Both the position numbers and the translations under genes were made by a program. The notes under the pieces were generated by a model. That model had not been told where the DNA came from, searched no databases, and worked only from the letters and a program-made list of their open reading frames with translations. Shown here one piece after another: positions 25,018-32,013 of a stretch of 49,747 nt of DNA. Source of the stretch: Leifsonia sp. ku-ls (lineage in GTDB: Bacteria > Actinomycetota > Actinomycetes > Actinomycetales > Microbacteriaceae); the NCBI GenBank assembly GCA_003367665.1, contig QKXI01000019.1, positions 1 to 49,747 on the forward strand. Direction: 5' to 3'. Each line of letters begins with the position of its first letter. Position 1 is the first letter of the stretch.

Positions 25018-25299
25018 ATGAGCACACTCATTACCAACACCAGCGACGTCACTCGATTCGCGGCGGTGTTCTCCGCCGGAGACATGGCAGGCGACCTGGG
25101 GCCGACCCTGAGCTGCGGCGAGGTCGAGGCCCTGGCGGGGATGCTTCGAGCGATCGGGGAGCCAGCCAGCGCGGACATGTGGATCGAGGCGCACGCCGCG
25201 GGCGACGACGAAGGCGATGCCCACTACCGCTCCCCTGCGGCCGAGTACGTGGTGCCCATCGACCCGATGGAAGCCCTGCAATGTGACAGCTGCCAGTGA
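25018..25299 (+). CDS. CDSCQ-tailed small protein, 93 aa
   Basis: The ATG follows a purine-rich GAGGGAGAGGGAGAG leader that supplies the ribosome site. The body looks like a small helical domain (SCGEVEALAGMLRAIGEPASADMWIEAHAAGDDEG). The final 15 residues, VPIDPMEALQCDSCQ, match the tail of the mini-ORF at 2042-2134. Sharing only the tail suggests it is a functional unit, perhaps a metal or protein-docking motif. The gene follows hairpin element B directly, as the mini-ORF follows element C. I cannot assign a function. Confidence 0.6.
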   Translation: MSTLITNTSDVTRFAAVFSAGDMAGDLGPTLSCGEVEALAGMLRAIGEPASADMWIEAHAAGDDEGDAHYRSPAAEYVVPIDPMEALQCDSCQ

Positions 25300-25317
25300 C
25301 TTGACCCCCAACGCCGG

Positions 25318-25331
25318 TAATAGTACTATTA
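25318..25331 (+). promoter_or_regulatory. AGTACT palindrome, site 4 (perfect)
   Basis: TAATAGTACTATTA is a perfect 14-bp palindrome. It is followed by AGAGG but by no usable ORF: the nearest GTG gives only five codons. The 155-base gap 25300-25454 therefore holds two palindromes (this and site 5) and no gene that I can support. Confidence 0.75.
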
Positions 25332-25413
25332 GAGGTGAACGAAGGGCCATAAGTAGCCCAGTCGACATCCACCGGCACGAACCAGCAGGAACATAAAACA
25401 GCCCCAACGACCC

Positions 25414-25427
25414 TAACAGTACTATTA
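25414..25427 (+). promoter_or_regulatory. AGTACT palindrome, site 5
   Basis: TAACAGTACTATTA lies 28 bases upstream of the ATG at 25455, with an AGGAGA ribosome site between them. It is paired with site 4, 96 bases upstream. Confidence 0.72.
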
Positions 25428-25454
25428 CCGTTAGATCACTCCATAGGAGAAGCC

Positions 25455-25691
25455 ATGTCCAAGATCATCGTCACTCGACTCGCAGACCTGCGGATCGGGG
25501 ACCGCATCCTCAGCCACGGCGGCCGCATCTACCGCACGCCGCTGCGCGTCACCGACGAGCTGGGGCCGATCGAGTTCGGCTCGCCCGTGCGCGGCGTCCG
25601 CGTCGAGAACCCCAACCCGGTCAGCGGCATCGAGTGGGTGCTGTACCCGCCCCAGATGGACGGCCGAGAGATGGAGGTCGAGCGCTACTAG
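25455..25691 (+). CDS. Hypothetical small protein, 78 aa
   Basis: A good ribosome site (AGGAGA) precedes the ATG. The sequence MSKIIVTRLADLRIGDRIL, then GGRIYRTPLRVTDELG and VRGVRVENPN, reads as a compact all-beta barrel-like protein. It might be an SH3-like or OB-like fold, but that is a guess from strand pattern. It is followed by palindrome site 6 and ssb. It has no cysteines, membrane or signal segment. Confidence 0.6.
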   Translation: MSKIIVTRLADLRIGDRILSHGGRIYRTPLRVTDELGPIEFGSPVRGVRVENPNPVSGIEWVLYPPQMDGREMEVERY

Positions 25692-25713
25692 GTCATTGCA
25701 ACTCTATAAACCC

Positions 25714-25727
25714 CAACAGTACTGTTA
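25714..25727 (+). promoter_or_regulatory. AGTACT palindrome, site 6
   Basis: CAACAGTACTGTTA lies 30 bases upstream of the ssb ATG. It has the common CCCC lead and GAGG tail seen at the other sites. Confidence 0.72.
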
Positions 25728-25756
25728 GAGGCACCATCATTCTGGGAGGAATCGAA

Positions 25757-26143
25757 ATGAGCTACATCACTCGCACTGGAAACCTGGCCGAGACGCCCAC
25801 GCTCCGGGAGGGGGAGCACGGCCCGTACACCTACGCCCGCGTCATCGTCAGCGACCGCATCCGTCAGTCGGATGGCTCCTACAGCGACGGTCCGGCCACG
25901 GCCTACGACGTCGCCGTGAGCGGCAACCAGGCGCAGAACCTCGTGGACGCGGCCGAGGCAGGCGGAAACATCCGCGTTACCTTCTCCGGCGGCTACCGCA
26001 TCACCGAGTACAAGGGCGAGCAGGGAACCCGGCTTCAGCACGAGGTCCGCGCCGACGAAATCGGTGTGAGCCTGCGCGGACAGAGCGTCACCGTCCAGCG
26101 CGCGACGGCCGCCGCCGACACCAACGACGACACCCCGTTCTGA
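25757..26143 (+). CDS. ssb: Single-stranded DNA-binding protein
   Basis: This protein has 128 residues. The OB-fold begins MSYITRTGNLAETPTLR, continues with YARVIVSDRIR and TAYDVAVSGNQAQNLVDAAEAGGNIRVTFSGGYRI, and the acidic tail ends in DDTPF, the protein-docking tip of bacterial SSBs. GGGAGG precedes the ATG. It is shorter than chromosomal SSBs because the linker is short. Plasmid SSBs coat incoming single strands and damp the SOS response. Control by palindrome site 6 ties it to the ardC-parA regulon. Confidence 0.9.
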   Translation: MSYITRTGNLAETPTLREGEHGPYTYARVIVSDRIRQSDGSYSDGPATAYDVAVSGNQAQNLVDAAEAGGNIRVTFSGGYRITEYKGEQGTRLQHEVRADEIGVSLRGQSVTVQRATAAADTNDDTPF

Positions 26144-26150
26144 GTCGAAG

Positions 26151-26187
26151 CAGGGCCGGGGAGCTGCCCGACAGCTCCCCGGCCCTG
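26151..26187 (+). terminator. Terminator after ssb
   Basis: Sixteen-base arms CAGGGCCGGGGAGCTG (26151-26166) and CAGCTCCCCGGCCCTG (26172-26187) pair perfectly across the loop CCCGA, eight bases after the ssb stop. It isolates ssb from the parA operon. No U tract follows. Confidence 0.85.
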
Positions 26188-26227
26188 TCACGCCACGCGC
26201 ACACAACGCAGCAGCATGACGTGACGG

Positions 26228-26241
26228 TAACAGTACTATTA
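26228..26241 (+). promoter_or_regulatory. AGTACT palindrome, site 7 (parA)
   Basis: TAACAGTACTATTA lies 22 bases upstream of the parA GTG, between the ssb terminator and the ATTGGAGGT ribosome site. It is a natural operator or centromere position for a par operon. Confidence 0.72.
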
Positions 26242-26262
26242 GACCCATTGGAGGTAACCAAC

Positions 26263-27060
26263 GTGACCGCTCGAATCTTCGCCCTCTGCAACCAGAAGGG
26301 CGGCGTCGGCAAGTCCACGACCACGTTTCACCTGGCGCGCGCCGCGGTGCGTGCAGGCCGGCGCGTGCTCGCCGTCGACAACGACCCACAAGGCAACCTG
26401 ACGACGATCGCCGCGGCCGAGGATGTAGGGGAGGACCAGGCCGGCCTTGCCGACGCGCTCAGCTCGCGCGCACCTGAGACCATCCGCGACGTCATCGTTC
26501 CCGGCGTCTGGCCCGGCCTCGACGTCGTGCCCACCAGTGGCGTCACGCTCGGCTACGTGCGCGACGAACTCGTGATCGCCGGAGCCGGCCGAGAAGGCCG
26601 CCTGCGCGAGGCCCTGGCCAGCGTCGTCGACGACTACGACCTGATCCTGATCGACTGCGCACCCAGCCTCGACCAGCTCACCATCAACGGCCTGACGGCC
26701 GCCGATGCCGTTGTGGTTGTCACCGAATCCAAGCTGTTCAGCGCCAACGGGCTCGGCCAGCTCCTCGACACGATCGAGAACGTCAGGGCCTACTACAACC
26801 CCGGACTGAGCGTCGCGGGCGTCATCGTCAACAAGCACGAGGAAAAGACCGTCAGCGGCCGCACATGGCTGGACGAGCTGGGACAAGCCATCACGGCCCG
26901 AGGGCTGCGGATGCTCTCACCCGTCGTCCCCAAGCGCGTCGTCATCTCCGACGCGGCCGAGGCCGCACGCGGCCTCGACGAGTGGGGCGGCTCCGAAGCG
27001 ACAGAACTCGGAGCCATCTACGCCGACCACCTGACTGCGATCGAAGGAGCCGCATCATGA
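26263..27060 (+). CDS. parA: Plasmid partition ATPase ParA
   Basis: This protein has 265 residues from the GTG at 26263, which has GGAGG eight bases upstream. It shows a deviant Walker A, QKGGVGKST (11-19), VDNDPQGNLTTI as the A' motif, DLILIDCAPSLDQLTING as Walker B and a switch line, VVVVTESKLFSANGL. It lacks an N-terminal helix-turn-helix, so it is a type Ib ParA and its partner probably does the repression. The next gene overlaps by ATGA. It pulls plasmid copies apart over the nucleoid. Confidence 0.9.
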   Translation: MTARIFALCNQKGGVGKSTTTFHLARAAVRAGRRVLAVDNDPQGNLTTIAAAEDVGEDQAGLADALSSRAPETIRDVIVPGVWPGLDVVPTSGVTLGYVRDELVIAGAGREGRLREALASVVDDYDLILIDCAPSLDQLTINGLTAADAVVVVTESKLFSANGLGQLLDTIENVRAYYNPGLSVAGVIVNKHEEKTVSGRTWLDELGQAITARGLRMLSPVVPKRVVISDAAEAARGLDEWGGSEATELGAIYADHLTAIEGAAS

Positions 27061-27482
27061 ACCGACCAGCACCACGCAAATCCAGCCTCGCCGGATCGAG
27101 CCCCATCACGCCGCCACCCGCGGCCGCGCCGACTGCCGTCGACGCCACCCGGTGGACGCAAGAACAGCACGAGGACGCCGACCAGGTAGAGCAGACCCGC
27201 CAGCTCCAGGCTGCCGAGCGCGCCGCGACGAAGCCCGCGCCACGCGAGCCGAAGTCACGGGCGAAGGTGTCGTTCTACCAAGACCCCGCCGACACCGACC
27301 GCGTGCGCGGCGCGATCCTCTACACGATGACCACTGAGGGCAGCCGCAACCTCTCGCAGTTCATCCACAAGGCCGTCATGGCCGAGGTCGAGCGCCTGGA
27401 AGCCAAGTACAACAACGGGCAGCCGTTCCCGCCCGTGGGAGCCCGTGAGCTGCCCCAGGGGGCCGCTGCGGCCAACCTGTAG
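27057..27482 (+). CDS. Centromere-binding ParB-like protein (ribbon-helix-helix type)
   Basis: This protein has 141 residues, coupled to parA by ATGA. A disordered N-terminus (about 1-65) could hold the ParA-activating Arg. The C-terminal domain reads SRAKVSFYQDPADTDRVRGAILYT, a strand and first helix, then GSRNLSQFIHKAVMAEVERLEAKYNNG, the second helix of a ribbon-helix-helix dimer. In type Ib systems such proteins bind short repeats that serve as both centromere and operator. The seven AGTACT palindromes upstream are the obvious candidates, as an inference. Confidence 0.75.
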   Translation: MNRPAPRKSSLAGSSPITPPPAAAPTAVDATRWTQEQHEDADQVEQTRQLQAAERAATKPAPREPKSRAKVSFYQDPADTDRVRGAILYTMTTEGSRNLSQFIHKAVMAEVERLEAKYNNGQPFPPVGARELPQGAAAANL

Positions 27483-27517
27483 ACCGTCCTCGAGTATCGA
27501 TCCGGAAGGACCACACG

Positions 27518-28276
27518 ATGACCACCACACTGCAGGCGGTCGAGCCTGCCGAGCCCAACCCGGTAGCCGACGCGATCGCCGCACTCACCGCGGCGGCGCG
27601 TCAGACGCGCGTGCGCGGCGCCGGCACCGAGCAGGCCACCGTCGAGCCCGTCGATTTCGGAGAAATCGCCACCTACGTCCTCACGGCCGTTGCCGCCAAC
27701 CTGGGCGGCGTTGAGGAGCTGTTGGCCGGCCGGCCCGGATCATGGGAAGCCGACTACGTGCGCCAGATCGTCCACAGCACCGCCGGCGACGACGACGCCG
27801 AGCTGCTGCGCTACCGCACCGAGCCGGTGCGGCTGCCGTTCGACGCGGAGGATGTGTTCTACGACTTCGGTCTGGGCGACCTGTACGACGACGAACGCGA
27901 CGCGGCCGCAGAAGCCACGTTCACCGAGGGGATGACCGAGGAGCGGGCCGCGGCCGCGCAGCAGCTCGTCGAGGACGTCGAAGCGCTGTTCGCGCGCGAC
28001 CTGGCCGCGTACGCCGAGGCGTACCTCACGGCAGCCCGCCAATACCTCACCGAACAAGGGATCACGTGCGGCGTCGAGCTGGTCACCACTCCGGTGGGTG
28101 AGATCCCAACCTGGGACGCACTCAGCGACCAGGTGCACGAGTACGCCCGCGCGAATGCGCCGCTGCCGATGACGGGGGAGGCCCCCGACTACAGCGACGG
28201 CACGCCGGCCGACGCCCTGCGCCGTGCCGGCCTCACGTACACCGGTCGCGCACGGACGAACGGCGGCACCGCATGA
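27518..28276 (+). CDS. Hypothetical acidic protein, 252 aa
   Basis: This acidic, Ala-rich, mainly helical protein is preceded by GGAAGGA. Recognisable stretches are DFGEIATYVLTAVAANLGGVEELLAGRPGSWEADYVRQIV and DVFYDFGLGDLYDDERDAAAEATF. The C-terminal part, AYAEAYLTAARQYL, is helical. No catalytic motif, signal or membrane segment is seen. It follows the par operon by 35 bases without a palindrome site, and it is coupled to the next gene by ATGA. I cannot assign a function. Confidence 0.6.
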   Translation: MTTTLQAVEPAEPNPVADAIAALTAAARQTRVRGAGTEQATVEPVDFGEIATYVLTAVAANLGGVEELLAGRPGSWEADYVRQIVHSTAGDDDAELLRYRTEPVRLPFDAEDVFYDFGLGDLYDDERDAAAEATFTEGMTEERAAAAQQLVEDVEALFARDLAAYAEAYLTAARQYLTEQGITCGVELVTTPVGEIPTWDALSDQVHEYARANAPLPMTGEAPDYSDGTPADALRRAGLTYTGRARTNGGTA

Positions 28277-28797
28277 CGAACTCCCGACTGGCAGAGGCCG
28301 CCCTTTCCAAGTACCGCTCTGAGCTGGCCGAGATTGAGGCCAAGCGCGCACAGGAAGCGGCCGAGCAAGAAGAACTCCGCTCCGAATGGTTGGCGCAGGA
28401 GACGAGCAAGCTCGCCCCGACGTACACCCGGCTCTTCCTGGCCAAGATGGGCTTGCCGGCGGACTCCGGATTCGCGGCCGATCTGCTCTGGTACATGCCT
28501 CCCACCGCGACTTCCGCGGGCACGTTCGAACGGCGCGGCGACGGCACAGTGGTCATGACAGGAGGAATTTCTGGTGAAGACGTCCTCCACGCCGACATCG
28601 ATGCCATCACGATCCGCGCCGCGGTCAACAACCGTTCAGAGGATGAGAACCCTCTCGAAGTCACGCTCGTCGACGACTCCGGCCTTGGCAACCCGGAGGC
28701 CATCCCCTCCCTGTTCGCGCTCGGCCGGCTGATCACCGAAGCCCGGGAGCGGCTGGAACAACAGGCTACGGAGCGGTCGGCTGGCGACCGAGCCTGA
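28273..28797 (+). CDS. Hypothetical protein, 174 aa
   Basis: The ATGA overlap with the preceding gene implies co-translation. A helical coiled-coil start (LSKYRSELAEIEAKRAQEAAEQEELRSEWLAQE) is followed by a globular half with strands (TVVMTGGISGEDVLHADIDAITIRAAV, PLEVTLVDDSG) and a final helix rich in Arg/Glu. It has no membrane or secretion signal. The family was not recognised. It probably works with the 252-residue protein upstream. Confidence 0.6.
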   Translation: MTNSRLAEAALSKYRSELAEIEAKRAQEAAEQEELRSEWLAQETSKLAPTYTRLFLAKMGLPADSGFAADLLWYMPPTATSAGTFERRGDGTVVMTGGISGEDVLHADIDAITIRAAVNNRSEDENPLEVTLVDDSGLGNPEAIPSLFALGRLITEARERLEQQATERSAGDRA

Positions 28798-28807
28798 CAA
28801 GGGACTC

Positions 28808-29134
28808 CTATCGCCGCGGGGGAATCGGCGGCCGGTCCCAACCATCCTCGATCGCGCCCCGCCACACCCATGCCGTACGCACGATGCCGTTGACCGACGT
28901 CCAACGGACCTGAACGGCGCGATCCGTCCAGGCGATCGCCTCGCACTCTGGGCGGATCACCGTCTCCGGGAAACGCACCCACGCCCGCACCGGCCGCGGC
29001 TCCGCCGGCCGGTGAATCGGGTGGTGCTCGACGTCGAGCTCCGCATCGGTCAGACTCACCGGCTGGGCTCGGATCAGAATCTCCTCCACGCCGCGGCCGA
29101 TCCCCATTTCGGGATATCGGCGGTTCGTGCTCAT
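28808..29134 (-). CDS. Hypothetical protein, 108 aa, divergent from an SOS-like box
   Basis: The protein is small and soluble with Trp-rich strands (RAVQVRWTSVNGIVRTAWVWRGAI) after a segment LDVEHHPIHRPAEPRPVRAWVRFPETV. No known motif is seen. It has no clear ribosome site, but TCTAAT lies seven bases before the ATG and could be a -10 box of a leaderless message. It is divergent from 29179 across a 44-base gap containing a LexA-like dyad, so both genes may be damage-inducible. Confidence 0.55.
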   Translation of the reverse strand: MSTNRRYPEMGIGRGVEEILIRAQPVSLTDAELDVEHHPIHRPAEPRPVRAWVRFPETVIRPECEAIAWTDRAVQVRWTSVNGIVRTAWVWRGAIEDGWDRPPIPPRR

Positions 29135-29154
29135 GCCCCCATTAGACCAGAGAT

Positions 29155-29170
29155 TCGAAAGTATGTTCGA
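29155..29170. promoter_or_regulatory. Probable LexA (SOS) box
   Basis: TCGAAAGTATGTTCGA matches the actinobacterial and Gram-positive LexA consensus TCGAAC-N4-GTTCGA at 11 of 12 defined bases. It lies in the gap between two divergent small genes, 21 bases from one start and 9 from the other. The outer bases extend the dyad (ATTCGAA and TTCGAAT). Confidence 0.6.
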
Positions 29171-29178
29171 ATGGATTC

Positions 29179-29517
29179 GTGCGAACGATTCGGGTGGGGG
29201 AGAGCGACTGGCTGGTGCTCGACGACGCGATCCAACCGCGCTTCTTAATCCACCACGGGCCGGCCGTGAACAAGATCACCCGCGAAACGCTGATGATGTA
29301 CCGCGTCGACCATTGGGTCCTGAAACGTGCTGACCGGTGGCCATTGGGCTACTACGAAAGCCTCGCTGAGGCACAGGCCGCCGCCGAAGGCGAGCTAGGC
29401 ACGCCGAAGTTCCTCGTCCCCATCACCGACCCGCACGGGCAGATCGTGACCCCGGAGGAACAGCGCGAGCGATGGAAGGCTGGCCTCGACCCACGCAGCG
29501 GGACGCCGAGGCCGTGA
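29179..29517 (+). CDS. Hypothetical protein, 112 aa, behind an SOS-like box
   Basis: The GTG start lies nine bases beyond the LexA-like dyad with no ribosome site, suggesting a leaderless or near-leaderless transcript. The protein is soluble. An N-terminal beta hairpin (IRVGESDWLVLDDAIQPRFLI) leads to DHWVLKRADRWPLGYYESLAEAQAAAEGELG and a charged end (TPEEQRERWKAG). The family is unknown. Its regulation suggests a DNA-damage-linked or transfer-linked role, but the sequence shows no enzyme motif. Confidence 0.5.
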   Translation: MRTIRVGESDWLVLDDAIQPRFLIHHGPAVNKITRETLMMYRVDHWVLKRADRWPLGYYESLAEAQAAAEGELGTPKFLVPITDPHGQIVTPEEQRERWKAGLDPRSGTPRP

Positions 29518-29520
29518 AGC

Positions 29521-29793
29521 TCAGCCGGCCTGGCGACCGTCTGGATCGAAGGTCGTACCCCCGTCGTTGAGTAGCCGACTCACGTCCGCGTTGAGCGCCA
29601 TTACCTGTTCCGGATCGTCCACGATCGCATCCACCATGAGTTCGAGATAGGCGTACGCCTCCGGCGGAGCCGTCGACGTCCCATTTCGCGCGAAGGCGCG
29701 CACCAGCTCGCGTATCTCGTTGAGCTGCCACTGCTGCCTGGCGATCAGCAACGCATCCCGAAGGTGAGGGTTCGCTTCTGGTTCATCGCTCAT
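29521..29793 (-). CDS. Hypothetical helical protein, 90 aa
   Basis: I start at the ATG encoding MSDEPEANPHL; longer frames overlap the upstream membrane-protein gene and lack a ribosome site. It is wholly helical (LRDALLIARQQWQLNEIRELVRAFARNG, then PPEAYAYLELMVDAIVDDPEQVMALNADVSRLL). It has no cysteines or membrane segment. Its stop is four bases from the end of the convergent 29179 gene. The function is unknown. It is the third minus-strand gene after the operator-bearing regulator at 30181. Confidence 0.5.
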   Translation of the reverse strand: MSDEPEANPHLRDALLIARQQWQLNEIRELVRAFARNGTSTAPPEAYAYLELMVDAIVDDPEQVMALNADVSRLLNDGGTTFDPDGRQAG

Positions 29794-29848
29794 GCCATCG
29801 ACACTCTCATACCCAGAGCTGACGAGCCCTCCCGCATTACCGGGCGGC

Positions 29849-30181
29849 CTACTTCCGGGACGCGACCGGTTCCATGCGGCCGACATGGTAGCCGGCCACC
29901 CAGGCGGGTGCGTCCTGGTCGCTCAGCTCTGCCGGAGCGACCACCGGTGCACCCTGCCGGGCAGCTCGTCGCCCAGCGTGGAACGGTCGAAACGCATGCA
30001 GCCCTCCATCTGGGCGCCGACGCTCAGCGCGATCGCTCAGGACCATCCACACAACGACACCGATGCCGGCGACGATCACCACGCCGACGATGAACAGCAC
30101 GGCGTTGTCCACGATGTTGGCCGCCCACTGCGGCAGGGTGGGCATGGGCCACGGGTCCGGGACCGCTGTGTACCCCCGCAT
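29849..30181 (-). CDS. Small single-pass membrane protein, 110 aa
   Basis: The ATG at 30181 overlaps the stop of the helix-turn-helix gene (TGATG). A short polar start (MRGYTAVPDPWPMPTLPQWA) precedes one strong membrane helix, NAVLFIVGVVIVAGIGVVVWMVL. A basic stop-transfer (RAERRR) and a cytosolic tail with AWVAGYHVGRMEPV follow. It is translationally coupled to a putative repressor, a combination that recalls exclusion or immunity modules. That is only a suggestion. Confidence 0.55.
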   Translation of the reverse strand: MRGYTAVPDPWPMPTLPQWAANIVDNAVLFIVGVVIVAGIGVVVWMVLSDRAERRRPDGGLHAFRPFHAGRRAARQGAPVVAPAELSDQDAPAWVAGYHVGRMEPVASRK

Positions 30182-30576
30182 CAGCGGTGACCCCACGCGG
30201 CGCGGATGCCGTCGCGCACATCGTCTGCGGCTCCCAGGGGCGCTAACGTCGCGTGCGACACCAAGGTGTCACCGTCCCGTTCAAAACGCTTGGCGATGCG
30301 TCCCACCTCGCTCTTGCTGAGCCCGGTGCTCGCGGCGACGTCGCGGACGCTGTGGCCGTCGACGAGGAGGGCGAACACCGCTTGCTCCTCCACCTGGTCG
30401 AGCACGTGGGATGCGATGGACGCCTGCCGGCGCGCGCGGTCGATTGCGCCTTTACCGTGCTCGCCACGGCCTACTGCGAACGCGGACTGAAAAGGCCCGC
30501 GGGCGATCCGCTCCTCAGTGGTGAGCGAGTCATGCCATCTGAGCCAATCGAGGTATCCGCCGTCTTGCTGTCCCAT
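30181..30576 (-). CDS. Helix-turn-helix regulator with operators at its own start
   Basis: This protein has 131 residues from the ATG at 30576. The centre VEEQAVFALLVDGHSVRDVAASTGLSKSEVGRIAKRF is a clear helix-turn-helix of the resolvase-like/HTH_38 kind. A charged N-terminal helical region precedes it. The ATG lies inside one of two GTCCC-type dyads, and TAGTGT ends seven bases upstream, so the message is probably leaderless and self-repressed. It is coupled to the membrane-protein gene downstream. Confidence 0.7.
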   Translation of the reverse strand: MGQQDGGYLDWLRWHDSLTTEERIARGPFQSAFAVGRGEHGKGAIDRARRQASIASHVLDQVEEQAVFALLVDGHSVRDVAASTGLSKSEVGRIAKRFERDGDTLVSHATLAPLGAADDVRDGIRAAWGHR

Positions 30577-30612
30577 GCTTGGGACACTACACCATCGTCC
30601 CGACATTGGGAC
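30570..30612 (-). promoter_or_regulatory. Twin operators GTCCCA-N4-TGGGAC
   Basis: Dyad one, GTCCCATGCTTGGGAC (30570-30585), covers the start codon of the regulator gene. Dyad two, GTCCCGACATTGGGAC (30597-30612), is centred 27 bases upstream with one arm change. The putative -10 TAGTGT lies between them, so a bound dimer pair would bracket the promoter. Confidence 0.65.
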
Positions 30613-30750
30613 AGGGGGCAGGTTCAGAAACGATCGTTAGCGCAAGCGACCCGGCGGGCCATAGCGGTGCCCGACGACCAGGCTGGTGCCGCCCGAGATG
30701 GCACCAGCTTTGATGTTCTCGGATGCTCGTGGAGCTCTCGCGCTTGGTAC

Positions 30751-30780
30751 TTGCGTCCCCTAGACAGGGCGTTCTAGACT
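30751..30780 (+). promoter_or_regulatory. Promoter of the crystallin-like/ABC operon
   Basis: TTGCGT (30751-30756) and TAGACT (30775-30780) are separated by 18 bases and lie 41 bases upstream of the GTG at 30821. The rest of the 244-base gap (30577-30820) holds the twin operators at one end and no gene. Confidence 0.55.
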
Positions 30781-30820
30781 CCGGCTCAGCTTCACGTTCA
30801 CTGAGGATTGGGGAGATATC

Positions 30821-31177
30821 GTGAAAAAGCGTTCAATCATTGGGGTTGCAGGTGCTGCAGCTCTTGTCGCTGCTTCTGTCATTGGATTCAGCGCACCGGC
30901 ACAGGCATCCATCACTCAGTGCGGCAGTAACCGCGCGTGCGCCTGGACTGACTCCAGCTATGCCGGAGCCTTCGGATCGTGGACCAGCAGCCAGTCGTCG
31001 CTTGCGGGGTTCCACGACGTCATCTCCTCCGTCGCCAACAACCGAACTGCCTATATCGGCTGGTTCAGCGACCCCGGTTACTCGGGTTCATTGTTCCAGC
31101 AGCCCGGAGGAGCCGCGGGCTTCTTCAATTGGCCTGACTGGCGTAACGACTCGTTCGACTCCCTCTACTTCTACTGA
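30821..31177 (+). CDS. Secreted crystallin-fold protein (peptidase inhibitor I36-like)
   Basis: This protein has 118 residues. The signal peptide (KKRS, then a hydrophobic core) ends with APAQA near 28, leaving a mature domain of about 89 residues. Mature motifs CGSNRACAWTDSSYAG, FHDVISSVANNRT and WFSDPGYSGSLFQQPGG are those of the small actinobacterial I36/beta-gamma-crystallin-like family, whose founder inhibits metalloproteases. Two cysteines are close together (Cys34 and Cys40). GGGGAG precedes the GTG. Its stop overlaps a lipoprotein gene (TGATG), and a dedicated exporter-like operon follows. Codon use here is less GC-biased than in the conjugation genes. Confidence 0.78.
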   Translation: MKKRSIIGVAGAAALVAASVIGFSAPAQASITQCGSNRACAWTDSSYAGAFGSWTSSQSSLAGFHDVISSVANNRTAYIGWFSDPGYSGSLFQQPGGAAGFFNWPDWRNDSFDSLYFY

Positions 31178-32013
31178 TGGCGGGTGGGCGGCTGACAGCG
31201 ACGACTTCAGCAGCAGCGCTCATCTTCGTCGTTGCATTGACCGGGTGTTCGTCCGGGCCGTCGCAAGCGCACGCCAACGTGCGCGCGCAGCTCAATCCGG
31301 CGACGGCACAGATTCTGTTGCCGCTTGAGTCATATGCGATGAGTTGGGGTGAGGTTCAGACGGTCAACCATGCGAACTCGATTGCGATCGAAAAGTGCAT
31401 GGCCAACAAGGGGCTGACTTTCCCCCGCGCGTCTCAGGATTGGTCGGCGCTCGCGCCTCTACCGGATCGTCGGTATGGGTTATGGGCGCCGGCCGACGCT
31501 GAGGCCAATGGGTACGAGCTACCCGAGTCGAGTCAGTCGAAAGATGTTCAAGCCCAGGAGGATGCGCTCGGTCCCGATTGGTGGCAGGACTATCGGGCGT
31601 GCTTCAAATCAACCAAGCAGCTACCCGTGATGGGGGTAAACACGTCGCCGGATCAGTCGGTGGTAGATCGCGGGATGAATGAATCGTTCGAGGCTCTTCT
31701 TGCCAGCGACGAGTTTAAGTCGGTCCGGGAGAAGTGGCTCAGCTGCATACAGGACGGGGGCCTGGCGGCCAACAAGGATGCCCGGGTTCTGGTGCCTCAA
31801 TTCCCTTCCGCTGGAGAAGAGCAGCTCGAGGTCGCTGCAATCGACGTACGGTGCAAAGAATCACTCAATTCCGTCCAGACGCTGGCGGACTGGGAAGCGA
31901 CCAAGCAGGCAGGGTACATCGATGATCACGAGGGCGAATTGACGGCCTACCGCGACAAGGTCAAGAAGGTGGTCGCCCAAGCACAGAAATTGGTCACGAC
32001 CGTTGGCGGGTGA
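31177..32013 (+). CDS. Lipoprotein of the crystallin-like/ABC operon
   Basis: This protein has 278 residues. The signal peptide ends in lipobox LTGC (about 21-24). The mature part is soluble and helical with three further cysteines (IEKCMANKGLTF, YRACFKSTK, WLSCIQDGG) plus VRCKES, so it may hold two disulfides. The family is unknown but lipoproteins of this kind occur beside actinobacterial MacAB-like ABC systems. Coupling to the secreted protein upstream and the adaptor downstream suggests an immunity or receptor function. That idea is inferred only from context. Confidence 0.65.
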   Translation: MAGGRLTATTSAAALIFVVALTGCSSGPSQAHANVRAQLNPATAQILLPLESYAMSWGEVQTVNHANSIAIEKCMANKGLTFPRASQDWSALAPLPDRRYGLWAPADAEANGYELPESSQSKDVQAQEDALGPDWWQDYRACFKSTKQLPVMGVNTSPDQSVVDRGMNESFEALLASDEFKSVREKWLSCIQDGGLAANKDARVLVPQFPSAGEEQLEVAAIDVRCKESLNSVQTLADWEATKQAGYIDDHEGELTAYRDKVKKVVAQAQKLVTTVGG

